From Apium graveolens (Eukaryota; Streptophyta; Magnoliopsida; Apiales; Apiaceae): a DNA stretch of 64,000 nucleotides. The notes under the pieces are model-generated. The model was given only the letters and a program-made list of their open reading frames with translations, was not told where the DNA came from and searched no databases. Where the stretch lies: assembly GCF_009905375.1 (NCBI RefSeq), contig NW_027419839.1, forward strand, positions 1-64,000, read 5' to 3'. Position numbers and translations under genes: made by a program. Within the stretch, counting starts at the first letter, position 1. Every line of letters begins with the position of its first letter. Of this stretch, positions 1-10,867 are shown piece by piece.

Positions 1-524
1 AACTAAGTAATTCGAATCTAACCTTTAAAACAATACAGTAATTGAAGTTTAGAGGAAAGAAAAACTACTTATAGTTTATCTCAAAACAAAAGTTTAATAT
101 CATCCATTGTCTCTCTTAAAAGATTACATTCAAAGGGTATTTATAGCCTTAGACAATAACCCAAACCCAATAAGATTCCAATAGAAATTCAATACACATG
201 AAGTAGCCAATATCTGAATCTTTCAGGAAACAAATTTAAAAACCAAATCCAAATAGAAAAAAGACAAAAATCAAATCCAAATAGGAAAATAAATCTAAGT
301 GATTAAAACAAGAAAAACCCTTTCAAGTGAAAGGTAAAAACTTGCAATCAAAATTTGAATTAAAAATATAATAATCAGCTACTTGTCAACTTCATGCATC
401 GCTCCATAATTTCTTGTTGTCAAGTAAGCTTCAAAACCCATGTTTGCATCCTCTCCAATTGAACATCACAACTAGTACACATAGCCAAATCCCAATCAAC
501 ATATTCATTGCTTGATCCTCATCA
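1..524 (-). mobile_element. Solo-LTR-like segment, copy 1 (cut by window start)
   Basis: By alignment with the copy at 10208, about 132 bp of the plus-strand left end lie outside the window. The right end is the usual CCTCATCA followed by TAGAG, a one-base variant of the TATAG duplication. The minus-strand TATA-like box (TATTTATAG on plus) is at 138-146. It has the variant CCTTAAAAC (others CCTTCAAAAC), shared only with the copies at 10208, 39307 and 62525, all of which directly follow a 24-mer block. I infer that another 24-mer block ends just upstream of the window. Confidence 0.8.
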
Positions 525-3203
525 TAGAGGGAGTAAAGGTACTCTAATATGGTGAGCAGTGACTTACATGGTTGATTAGAGCCAAAATGCTGAACAAAAT
601 TAACTTGTATGAAAGTGGTATTAATAGGTGGTAAAAGGATGTCAAATTGATGTATATGATGTTAAAATGTCAATTGTTGCATATATGGTGGAAAGTGACT
701 CTTATAGGGTGCAAAGTGACTCTAATATTGTGAGAAGTAACTAACATGGTTAATTAGAACCAAATGTGGACCAAAATTGATTTGTCTGAATATGGCACTA
801 AGAGGTGGTAAAGATTTCTAATTGCATGTACATGATGTTAACATGTTAATTGTACCAATATATGATGGCAAGTGACTCTTATAAGGTGCAAAGTGACTCT
901 AATATGGTGAGAAGTCACTTACATAATTGATTATAGCCAAAATGTGGCCCAAAATTGACTTGTACGAAAGGGGTACCAAGAGGTGGTTAAAGGATGTCTA
1001 ATTGATGTACATGATGTTAACATGTTAATTATATCAATATTTGGTGGCAAATGACTTTCATAGGGTGCAAAGTGACTCTAATATGGTGAAAAGTGACTAA
1101 CATGGTTAATTAGAACCAAAATGTGGACCAAAATTGACTTGTATGAATATGGCACTAAGAGGTGGTTAAAGGATGTCTAATTGCATGTACATGATGTTAA
1201 CATGTTAATTGTACCAATATATGATGGCAAGTGACTCTTATAAGGTGCAAAGTGACTCTAATATGGTGAGAAGTCACGTACATGATTGAATAGAGCCAAA
1301 ATGTTGCCCAAAAATTGACTTGTAGGAAAGGGGTACCAAGAGGTGGTAAAGGATGTCTATTGGCATTTACGTGATGTTAATATGTTAATTGTGTCAATAT
1401 ATAGGGCTAGAGACTCTTATAGGGTGTAAAGGTACTCTAATATGGTGAACAATGACTTACATGGTTGATTAGAGCTAAATGTGGACCAAAATTAACTTGA
1501 ATGAAAGTGGCATTAATAGGTAGTAAAAGGATGTCAAATTGGATGTATATGATGTTAACATGTCAATTGTTGCATATATGGTAGAAAGTGACTCTTATAG
1601 GTGCAAAGTGACTCTAATATGGTGAGAAGTAACTAACATGGTTAATTAGAACCAAAATGTGGACCAAAATTGATTGTATGAATATGCACTAAGAGGTGAT
1701 AAAAGGATTTCTAATTGCATGTACATGATGTTAACATGTTAATTGTACCAATATATGATGGAAGTGACTCTTATAAGGTACAAAGTGACTCTAATATGGT
1801 GAGAAGTCACTTACATGATGATTAGAGCCAAAATGTGGCCAAAATTAACTTGTAGGAAAGGGGTACAAGAGGTGGTTAAAGGATGTCTAATTGCATTTAC
1901 GTGATGTTAACATGTTAATTGTATCAATATATGGGGGGCAAGTGACTCTTATAGGGTGTAAAGGTACTCTAATATGGTAAACAATGACTTACATGATTGA
2001 TTAGAGCCAAAATGTTGCCCAAAATTGACTTGTAGGAAAGGGGTACCAAGAGGTGGTTAAAGGATGTGTAATGGCATTACGTGATGTTAATATGTTAATT
2101 GTATCAATATATGGGGCTAGTGACTCTTATAGGGTGTAAAGGTACTCTAATATGGTGAACAATGACTTACATGGTTGATTAGAGCTAAAATTTGGACCAA
2201 AATTAACTTGTATGAAAGTGGCATTAATAGGTGGTAAAAGGATGTCAAATTGGATGTATATGATGTTAACATGTCAATTGTTGCATATATGGTGGAAAGT
2301 GACTCTTATAGGGTGCAAAGTGACTCCAATATGGTGAGAAGTGACTAACATGGTTAATTAGAACCAAAATGTGGACCAAAATTGACTTGTATGAATATGG
2401 CACTAAGAGGTGATAAAAGGATTTCTAATTGCATGTACATGATGTTAACATGTTAATTGTACCAATATATGATGGAAGTGACTCTTATAAGGTGCAAAGT
2501 GACTCTAATATGGTGAGAAGTCACTTACATGATTGATTAGAGCCAAAATGTGGCCCAAAATTAACTTGTAGGAAAGGGGGGTACAAGAGGTGGTTAAAGG
2601 ATGTCTAATTGCATTTACGTGATGTTAACATGTTAATTGTATCAATATATGGGGCAAGTGACTCTTATAGGGTGTAAAGGTACTCTAATATGGTGAACAA
2701 TGACTTACATGGTTGATTAGAGCCAAAATGTTGAACAAAATTAACTTCTATGAAAGTGGCATTAATAGGTGGTAAAAGGATGTCAAATTGGATGTATATG
2801 ATGTTAACATGTCAATTGTTGCATATATGGTGGAAAGTGACTCTTATAGGGTGCAAAGTGACTCTAATATGGTGAGAAGTGACTAACATGGTTAATTAGA
2901 ACCAAAATGTGGACCAAAATTGACTTGTATGAATATGGCACTAAGAGGTGGTAAAAGGATTTCTAATTGCATGTACATGATTTTAACATTAATTGTGCCA
3001 ATATATGATGGAAGTGACTCTTACAAGGTGTAAAGTGACTCTAATCTGGTGAGAAGTCACTTACATGATTGATTAGAGCCAAAATGTGGCCCAAAATTAA
3101 CTTGTGGAAAGGGTACCAAGAGGTGCTTAAAGGATGTCTAATTGCATTTACGTGATGTTAACATGTTAATTGTATCAATATATGGGGCAAGTGACTCTTA
3201 TAG
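525..3203. repeat. Satellite block, 15 monomers (A-type unit)
   Basis: Fifteen ~179 bp monomers in the order a b c b c a b c c' a b c a b c. Monomer starts fall near 530, 708, 886, 1065, 1244, 1422, 1600, 1780, 1955, 2133, 2313, 2492, 2670, 2850 and 3028. The chimeric c' monomer is at 1955-2132. The last c has the unit-end variant GGTGCTTAAAGG. Many single-base losses (for example GGGCTAGAGACTC near 1407) distinguish it from its sister units. No gene or other element is present. Confidence 0.95.
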
Positions 3204-3860
3204 TGAGTGGATCTCTCCACAAAGAAAGAAATGAAGAAGAGAAAAAGGGGATAAGAGAAAAAGAGGATATTTCAAAGAACACGATCAATCCAGAAACGTG
3301 AACTTTTAATCTCAAATTGCTTAGATCAATCCAAAACTAAGTAATTCGAATCTAACCTTCAAAACAATACAGTAATTGAAGTTTAGAGGAAAAAAACTAC
3401 TTATAGTTTATCTCAAAACAAAAGTTTTATATCATCCATTGTCTCTCTTAAAAGATTACATTCAAAGGGTATTTATAGCCTTAGACAATAACCCAAACCC
3501 AATAAGATTCCAATAGAAATTCAATATCAGCATGAAGTAGCCAATATCTGAATCTTTCCAGGAAACAAATTTAAAAACCAAATCCAAATAGAAAAAAGAC
3601 AAAAATCAAATCCAAATAGGAAAATAAAATCCTAAGTGCTTAAAACAAGAAAAACCCTTTCAAGTGAAAGGTAAAAACTTGCAATCAAAATTTGAATTAA
3701 AAATATAATAATCAGCTACTTGTCCAACTTCATGCATCGCTCCTTGATTCCTTGTTGTCCAAGTAAGCTTCATAACCCATGTTTGCATCCTCTCCAATGA
3801 ACAACAACTAGTACACATAGCCAAATCCCAATCAACATATTCATTGCTTGATCCTCATCA
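3204..3860 (-). mobile_element. Solo-LTR-like segment, copy 2
   Basis: 657 bp. The left terminus reads TGAGTGGATCTC, lacking the T of TGATGTGG. The purine-rich tract just inside (about 3230-3260) is rearranged relative to other copies. The TATA-like box is at 3470-3478 (minus). Private changes CCAAAACTAAG and CCAATGAACAACAACTAG are shared only with the copy at 55517, which ties the two B+C blocks together. Confidence 0.8.
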
Positions 3861-5282
3861 TAGGGAGTAAAGGTACTCTAATATGGTGAGCAGTGACTTA
3901 CATGGTTGATTAGAGCCAAAATGTTGAACAAAATTAACTTGTATGAAAGTGGCATTAATAGGTGGTAAAATGATGTCAAATTGGATGTATATGATTAACG
4001 TGTCAATTGTGCATATATGGTGGAAAGTGACTCTTATAGGGTGCAAAGTGACTCTAATATTGTGAGAAGTAACTAACATGGTTAATTAGAACCAAAATGT
4101 GGACCAAATTGATTTGTATGAATATGGCACTAAGAGGTGGTAAAGGATTTCTAATTGCATGTACATGATGTTAACATGTTAATTGTACCAATATGATGGC
4201 AAGTGACTATTATAAGGTGCAAAGTGACTCTAATATGGTGAGAAGTCACTTACATAATTGATTATAGCCAAAATGTGGCCCAAAATTGACTTGTACGAAA
4301 GGGGTACCAAGAGGTGGTTAAAGGATGTCTAATTGCATGTACATGATGTTAACATGTTAATTATATCAATATTTGGTGGCAAATGACTTTCATAGGGTGC
4401 AAAGTGACTCTAATATGGTGAAAAGTGACTAACATGGTTAATTAGAACCAAAATGTGGACCAAAATTGACTTGTATGAATATGGCACTAAGAGGTGGTTA
4501 AAGGATGTCTAATTGCATGTACATGATGTTAACATGTTAATTGTACCAATATATGATGGCAAGTGATTCTTATAAGGTGCATAGTGACTCTAATATGGTG
4601 AGAAGTCACTTACATGATTGATTAGAGCCAAAATGTTGCCCAAAATTGACTTGTAGGAAAGGGGTACCAAGAGGTGGTTAAAGGATGTCTAATGGCATTT
4701 ACGTGATGTTAATATGTTAATTGTGTCAATATATGGGGCTAGTGACTCTTATAGGGTAAAGGTACTCTAATATGGTGAACAATGACTTACATGGTTGATT
4801 AGAGCTAAAATGTGGACCAAAATTAACTTGTATGAAAGTGGCATTAATAGGTGGTAAAAGATGTCAAATTGGAGTATGTATATGATTAACTGTCAATTGT
4901 TGCATATGGTGGAAAGTGACTCTTATAGGGTGTAAAGTGACTCTAATATGGTGAGAAGTGACTAACATGGTTAATTAGAACCAAAATGTGGACCAAAATT
5001 GACTTGTATGAATATGGCACTAAGAGGTGATAAAAGGATTTCTAATTGCATGTACATGATGTTAACATGTTAATTGTGCCAATATATATGGAAGTGACTC
5101 TTATAAGGTGCAAAGTGAGTCTAATCTGGTGAGAAGTCACTTACATGATTGATTTGAGCCAAAATGTGGTCCAAAATTAACTTGTAGGAAAGTGGTACCA
5201 AGAGGTGCTTAAATATGTCTAATTGCATTTACGTGATGTTAACATGTTAATTATCAATATATGGGGCAAGTGACTCTTATAG
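3861..5282. repeat. Satellite block, 8 monomers (B-type unit)
   Basis: Order a b c b c a b c. Unit B is marked in its last monomer by GAGTCTAATCTGG, TTTGAGCC, GTGGTCC and GCTTAAATATG. It lacks c' and the last two trimers of an A unit. The minus-strand 73-codon open frame at 3858-4079 is satellite read by chance and is not a gene. The block recurs at 56175-57596 with the same private indels, such as GGAGTATGTATATGATTAAC. Confidence 0.95.
5278..5282. repeat. Left target-site duplication (TATAG) of LTR copy 3
   Basis: The bases TATAG directly precede the LTR end TGATG. The same five bases follow the other end at 5942-5946. Removing the LTR and one TATAG restores the normal satellite junction CTTATAGGGTGTAAAGG. 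Confidence 0.8.
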
Positions 5283-5941
5283 TGATGTGGATCTCTCCAC
5301 AAAAAGAAAAGAAGAAGAAGAAAAGGGATAAGAGAAAAAGAGGATATTTCAAAAGAACACGATCAATCCAGAAACGTGAACTTTTAATCTCAAATTGCTT
5401 AGATCAATCCAGAAACAAGTAATTCGAATCTAACCTTCAAACAATACAGTAATTGAAGTTCAGAGGAAAGAAAAACTAATTATAGTTTATCTCAAAACAA
5501 AAGTTTTATATCATCCATTGTCTCTCTTAAAAGATTACATTCAAAGGTATTTATAGCCTTAGACAATAACCCAAACCCAATAAGATTCCAATAGAAATTC
5601 AATATCAGCATGAATTAGCCAATATCTGAATCTTTCCAGGAAACAAATTTAAAAACCAAATCCAAATAGAAAAAAAGACAAAAATCAAATCCAAATAGGA
5701 AAATAAAATCCTAAGTGCTTAAAACAAGAAAAAACCCTTTCAAGTGAAGGTAAAAACTTGCAATCAAAATTCGAATTAATAATATAATAATCAGCTACTT
5801 GTCCAACTTCATGCATCGCTCCTTAATTCCTTGTGTCCAAGTAAGCTTCATAACCCATGTTTGCATCCTCTTCCAATTGAACATCACAACGAGTACACAT
5901 AGCCAAATCCCATCAACATATTCATTCCTTGATCCTCATCA
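5283..5941 (-). mobile_element. Solo-LTR-like segment, copy 3 (best-preserved termini, intact 5-bp TSD)
   Basis: This 659 bp segment starts TGATGTGGATC and ends GATCCTCATCA, inverted repeats matching at 10 of 11 bases, with TG...CA tips. It is flanked on both sides by TATAG. Those are the hallmarks of an LTR integrated by a retroelement integrase. Read on the minus strand, a CTATAAATA box (5548-5556) lies ~385 bp from the 5' end, followed by ~265 bp of putative R-U5 ending in a pyrimidine-rich stretch and GAGAGATCCACATCA. No internal region, primer-binding site or polypurine tract adjoins it, so it is a solo LTR. Diagnostic bases shared with 34441 and 57597 are GTTCAGAGG, GAATTAGCC, CAACGAGTAC and ATTCCTTGATCC. 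The superfamily cannot be decided without internal sequence. What is seen is the ends, TSD and TATA box; the LTR identity is inferred. Confidence 0.82.
5548..5556 (-). promoter_or_regulatory. TATA-like box of the LTR (minus strand CTATAAATA)
   Basis: On plus the bases are TATTTATAG, which is CTATAAATA on minus, a near-ideal eukaryotic TATA box. Its distance from both LTR ends suits a U3/R boundary. The same box is present in every LTR copy except the one at 32381, where one T is missing. Transcripts would run leftwards through the rest of the LTR into the last monomers of the preceding satellite block. No AATAAA was seen on minus between this box and the LTR end. Confidence 0.5.
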
Positions 5942-5946
5942 TATAG
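5942..5946. repeat. Right target-site duplication (TATAG) of LTR copy 3
   Basis: TATAG follows the LTR end CCTCATCA and runs on into GGTGTAAAGGTACTC, the normal start of a class a monomer. Copies at 34441 and 57597 keep the same TATAG. Nearly all other copies read TAGAG (with GGAGTAAAGG), presumably a mutated duplication spread by amplification. Confidence 0.8.
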
Positions 5947-8900
5947 GGTGTAAAGGTACTCTAATATGGTGAACAGTGACTAACATGGATGATTAAAGCC
6001 AAATGTTGAACAAAATTAACTTGTATGAAAGTGGCATTAATAGGTGGTAAATGATGTCAAATTGGATGTATATGATTTTAACATGTCAATTGTTGCATAT
6101 ATTGTGGAAAGTGACTTTATAGGGTGCAAAGTGACTCTAATATTGTGAGAAGTAACTAACATGGTTAATTAGAACCAAAATGTGGACCAAAATTGACTTG
6201 TATGAATATGGCACTCAGAGGTGGTAAAGAATTTCTAATTGCATGTACATGATGTTAACATGTTAATTGTACCAATATTGATGGCAAGTGACTTTATAAG
6301 ATGCAAAGTGACTCTAATATGGTGAGAAGTCACTTACATAATTGATTATAGCCAAAATGTGGCCCAAAATTGACTTGTACGAAAGGGGTACCAAGAGGTG
6401 GTTAAAGGATGTCTAATTGCATGTACATGATGTTAAAAGTTAATTATATCAATATTTGGTGGCCAAATGATTTCTTGGGGTGCAAAGTGACTCTAATATG
6501 GTGAAAAGTGACTAACATGGTTAATTAAAACCAAAATGTGGACCAAAATTGACTTGTATGAATATGGCACTAAGAGGTGGTTAAAGGATGTCTAATTGCA
6601 TGTACATGATGTTAACATGTTAATTGTACCAATATATGATGTCAAGTGACTCTTATAAGGTGCAAAGTGACTCTAATATGATGAGAAGTCACTTACATGA
6701 TTGATTAGAGCCAAAATGTTGACCAAAATTGACATGTAGGAAAGGGGTACCAAGAGGTGGTTAAAGGATGTCTAATGCATTTACATGATGTTAATATGTT
6801 AATTGTATCAATATATGGGGCAAGTGACTCTTATAGGGTGTAAAGGTACTCTAATATGGTGAACAATGACTTACATGGTTGATTAGAGCCAAAATGTGGA
6901 TCAAAATTAACTTGTATGAAAGTGGCATTAATAGGTGGTAAAAGGATGTCAAATTGGATGTATATGATGTTAACATGTCAATTGTTGCATATATGGTGGA
7001 AAGTGACTCTTATAGGGTGGAAAGTGACTCTAATATGGTGAGAAGTGACTAACATGGTTAATTAGAACCAAAATGTGGACCAAAATTGACTTGTATGAAT
7101 ATGGCACTAAGAGGTGATAAAAGGATTTCTAATTGCATGTACATTAACATGTTAATTGTACCAATATATGATGGAAGTGACTCTTATAAGGTGCAAAGTG
7201 ACTCTAATATGGTGAGAAGTCACTTACATGATTGATTAGAGCCAAAATGTGGCCCAAAATTAACTTGTAGGAAAGGGGTACCAAGAGGTGGTTAAAGGAT
7301 GTCTAATTGCATTTATGTGATGTTAACATGTTAATTGTATCAATATATGGGGCAAGTGACTCTTATAGGGTGTAAAGGTACTCTAATATGGTGAACAATG
7401 ACTTACATAGTTGATTAGGGCCAAAATGTTGAACAAAATTAACTTGTATGAAAATGGCATTAATAGGTGGTAAAAGGATGTCAAATTGGATGTATATGAT
7501 GTTAACATGTCAATTGTTGCATATATGGTGGAAAGTGACTCTTATAGGGTGCAAAGTGACTCTAATATGGTGAGAAGTGACTAACATGGTTAATTAGAAC
7601 CAAAATGTGGACCAAAATTGACTTGTATGAATATGGCACTAAGAGGTGGTAAAAGGATATCTAATTGCATGTACATGATGTTAACATGTTAATTGTACCA
7701 ATATATGATGGCAAGTGACTTTAAGGTGCAAAGTGACTCTAATATGGTGAGAAGTCACTTACATAATGTTATAGCCAAAATGTGGCCCAAAATTGACTTG
7801 TACGAAAGGGGTACCAAGAGGTGGTTAAAGGATGTCTAATTGCATGTACATGATGTTAACATGTTAATTATATCAATATTTGGTGGCAATGACTTTCATA
7901 GGGTGCAAGTGACTCTAATATGGTGAAAAGTGACTAACATGGTTAATTAAAACCAAAATGTGGACCAAAATTGACTTGTATGAATATGGCACTAAGAGGT
8001 GGTAAAGGATTTCTAATTGCATGTACATGATGTTAACATGTTAATTGTACCAATATATGATGGCAAGTGACTCTTATAAGGTGCAAAGTGACTCTAGTAT
8101 GGTGAGAAGTCACTTACATAATTGATTATAGCCAAAATGTGGCCCAAAATTGACTTGTACGAAAGGGTAACAAGAGGTGGTTAAAGGATATCTAATTGCA
8201 TGTACATGATGTTAACATGTTAATTATATCAATATTTGGTTGCAAATGACTTTCATAGGGTGCAAAGTGACTCTAATATGGTGAAACGTGACTAACATGG
8301 TTAATTAGAACCAAAATGTGGACCAAAATTGACTTGTATGAATATGGCACTTGAGGTGGTTAAAGGATGTCTAATTGCATGTACATGATGTTAACATGTT
8401 AATTGTACCAATATATGATGGCAAGTGACTCTATAAGGTGAAGTGACTCTAATATGGTGAAATCATTACATGATTGATTAGAGCCAAAATGTTGCCCAAA
8501 ATTGACATGTAGGAAAGGGGTACCAAGAGGTGGTAAAAGATGTCTAATGGCATTTACGTGATGTTAATGTTAATTGTATCAATATATGGGGCAAGTGACT
8601 CTTATAGGGTGTAAAGGTACTCTAATATGGTGAACAATGACTTACATGGTTGATTAGAGCCAAAATGTGGACCAAAATTAACTTGTGTGAAAGTGGCATT
8701 AATAGGTGGTAAAAGGATGTCAAATTGGATGTATATGATGTTAACATGTCAATTGTTGCATATATGGTGGAAAGTGACTCTTATAGGGTGCAAAGTGACT
8801 CTAATATGGTGAGAAGTGACTAACATGGTTAATTAGAACCAAAATGTGGACCAAAATTGACTTGTATGAATATGGCACTAAGAGGTGGTTAAAGGATTTC

Positions 8901-10207
8901 TAATTGCATGTACATGATGTTAACATGTTAATTGTACCAATATATGATGGAAGTGACTCTTATAAGGTGCAAAGTGACTCTAATATGGTGAGAAGTCACT
9001 TACATGATTGATTAGAGCCAAAATGTGCCCAAAATTGACTTGTAGGAAAGGGGTACCAAGAGGTGGTTAAAGGATGTCTAATGCATTTACGTGATGTTAA
9101 ATGTTAATTGTATCAATATATGGGGCTAGTGACTCTTATAGGGTGTAAAGGTACTCTAATATGGTGAACAATGACTTACATGGTTGATTAGAGCAAAATG
9201 GACAAAATTAACTTGTATGAAAGTGGCATTAATAGGTGGTAAAAGGATGTCAAATTGGATGTATATGATGTTAACATGTCAATTGTTGCATATATGGTGG
9301 AAAGTGACTCTTATAGGGTGCAAAGTGACTAATATGGTGAGAAGTGACTAACATGGTTAATTAGAACCAAAATGTGGACCAAAATTGACTTGTATGAATA
9401 TGGCACTAAGAGGTGATAAAAGGATTTCTAATTGCATGTACATGATGTTAACATGTTAATTGTACCAATATATGATGGAAGTGACTCTTATAAGGTGCAA
9501 AGTGACTCTAATATGGTGAGAAGTCACTTACATGATTGATTAGAGCCAAAATGTGGCCCAAAATTAACTTGTAGGAAAGGGGTACCAAGAGGTGGTTAAA
9601 GGATGTCTAATTGCATTTACGTGATGTTAACATGTTAATTGTATCAATATATGGGGCAAGTGACTCTTATAGGGTGTAAAGGTACTCTAAATGGTGAACA
9701 ATGACTTACATGGTTGATTAGAGCCAAAATGTTGAACAAAATTAACTTCTATGAAAGTGGCATTAATAGGTGGTAAAAGGATGTCAAATTGGATGTATAT
9801 GATGTTAACATGTCAATTGTTGCATATATGGTGGAAAGTGACTCTTATAGGGTGCAAAGTGACTCTAATATGGTGAGAAGTGACTAACATGGTTAATTAG
9901 AACCAAAATGTGGACCAAAATTGACTTGTATGAATATGGCACTAAGAGGTGGTAAAAGGATTTCTAATTGCATGTACATGATTTTAACATGTTAATTGTG
10001 CCAATATATGATGGAAGTACTCTTATAAGGTGCAAAGTGACTCTAATCTGGTGAGAAGTCACTTACATGATTGATTAGAGCCAAAATGTGGCCCAAAATT
10101 AACTTGTAGGAAAGGGGTACCAAGAGGTGCTTAAAGGATGTCTAATTGCATTTACGTGATGTTAACATGTTAATTGTATCAATATATGGGGCAAGTGACT
10201 CTTATAG
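5942..10207. repeat. Satellite block, 24 monomers (C-type unit)
   Basis: The order by class is abcbc abc abcbcbc abc abc abc. It looks like two units joined without an LTR. Monomer 10 (about 7549-7726) begins like the penultimate b of a unit (GGTGGTAAAAGG) but ends like the second monomer (GATGGCAAGTGAC), and it is followed by the normally third monomer (CATAA...TTATAGCC, TGTACGAAAGG). Monomer 12 (about 7905-8082) is a similar b4/b2 chimera. No c' monomer is present. The last c has the unit-end GGTGC. It recurs at 35101-39306 and 58256-62524. Confidence 0.93.
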
Positions 10208-10867
10208 TGATGTGGATCTCTCCACAAAGAAGAAATGAAGAAGAAGAAAAGGGATAAGAGAAAAAGAGGATATTTCAAAAGAACACGATCAATCCAGAAA
10301 CGTGAACTTTTAATCTCAAATTGCTTAGATCAATCCAGAAACTAAGTAATTCGAATCTAACCTTAAAACAATACAGTAATTGAAGTTTAGAGGAAAGAAA
10401 AACTACTTATAGTTTATCTCAAAACAAAAGTTTATATCATCCATTGTCTCTCTTAAAAGATTACATTCAAAGGGTATTTATAGCCTTAGACAATAACCCA
10501 AACCCAATAAGATTCCAATAGAAATTCAATATCAGCATGAAGTAGCCAATATCTGAATCTTTCCAGGAAACAAATTTAAAAACCAAATCCAAATAGAAAA
10601 AAGACAAAAATCAAATCCAAATAGGAAAATAAAATCCTAAGTGCTTAAAACAAGAAAAACCCTTTCAAGTGAAAGGTAAAAACTTGCAATCAAAATTTGA
10701 ATTAAAAATATAATAATCAGCTACTTGTCCAACTTCATGCATCGCTCCTTAATTCCTTGTTGTCCAAGTAAGCTTCAAACCCATGTTTGCATCCTCTCCA
10801 ATTGAACATCACAACTAGTACACATAGCCAAATCCCAATCAACATATTCATTGCTTGATCCTCATCA
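10208..10867 (-). mobile_element. Solo-LTR-like segment, copy 4
   Basis: 660 bp, with both TGATG and CATCA ends. Left flank TATAG, right flank TAGAG. TATA-like box at 10475-10483 (minus). It has the post-C variant CCTTAAAAC, plus GCTTCAAACCC, which is shared with 62525. Confidence 0.82.

Noticed and set aside
3858..4079. 73-codon minus-strand open frame, repeated at 56172
   Set aside because: Translated satellite monomers. The repeat at 56172 is explained by the 52 kb duplication, and the frame depends on private indels absent from other B blocks.
7365..7380. Pre-insertion empty site for the LTR inside the C block
   Set aside because: The TATAGGGTGT junction here is the ordinary c/a junction. 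The neighbouring hybrid monomer shows that an LTR-bearing stretch was lost by exchange, so an ancestral empty site is not needed.
5283..10867. Full-length LTR retrotransposon bounded by two LTR copies
   Set aside because: The sequence between adjacent LTR copies is satellite throughout. There is no gag/pol, primer-binding site or polypurine tract.
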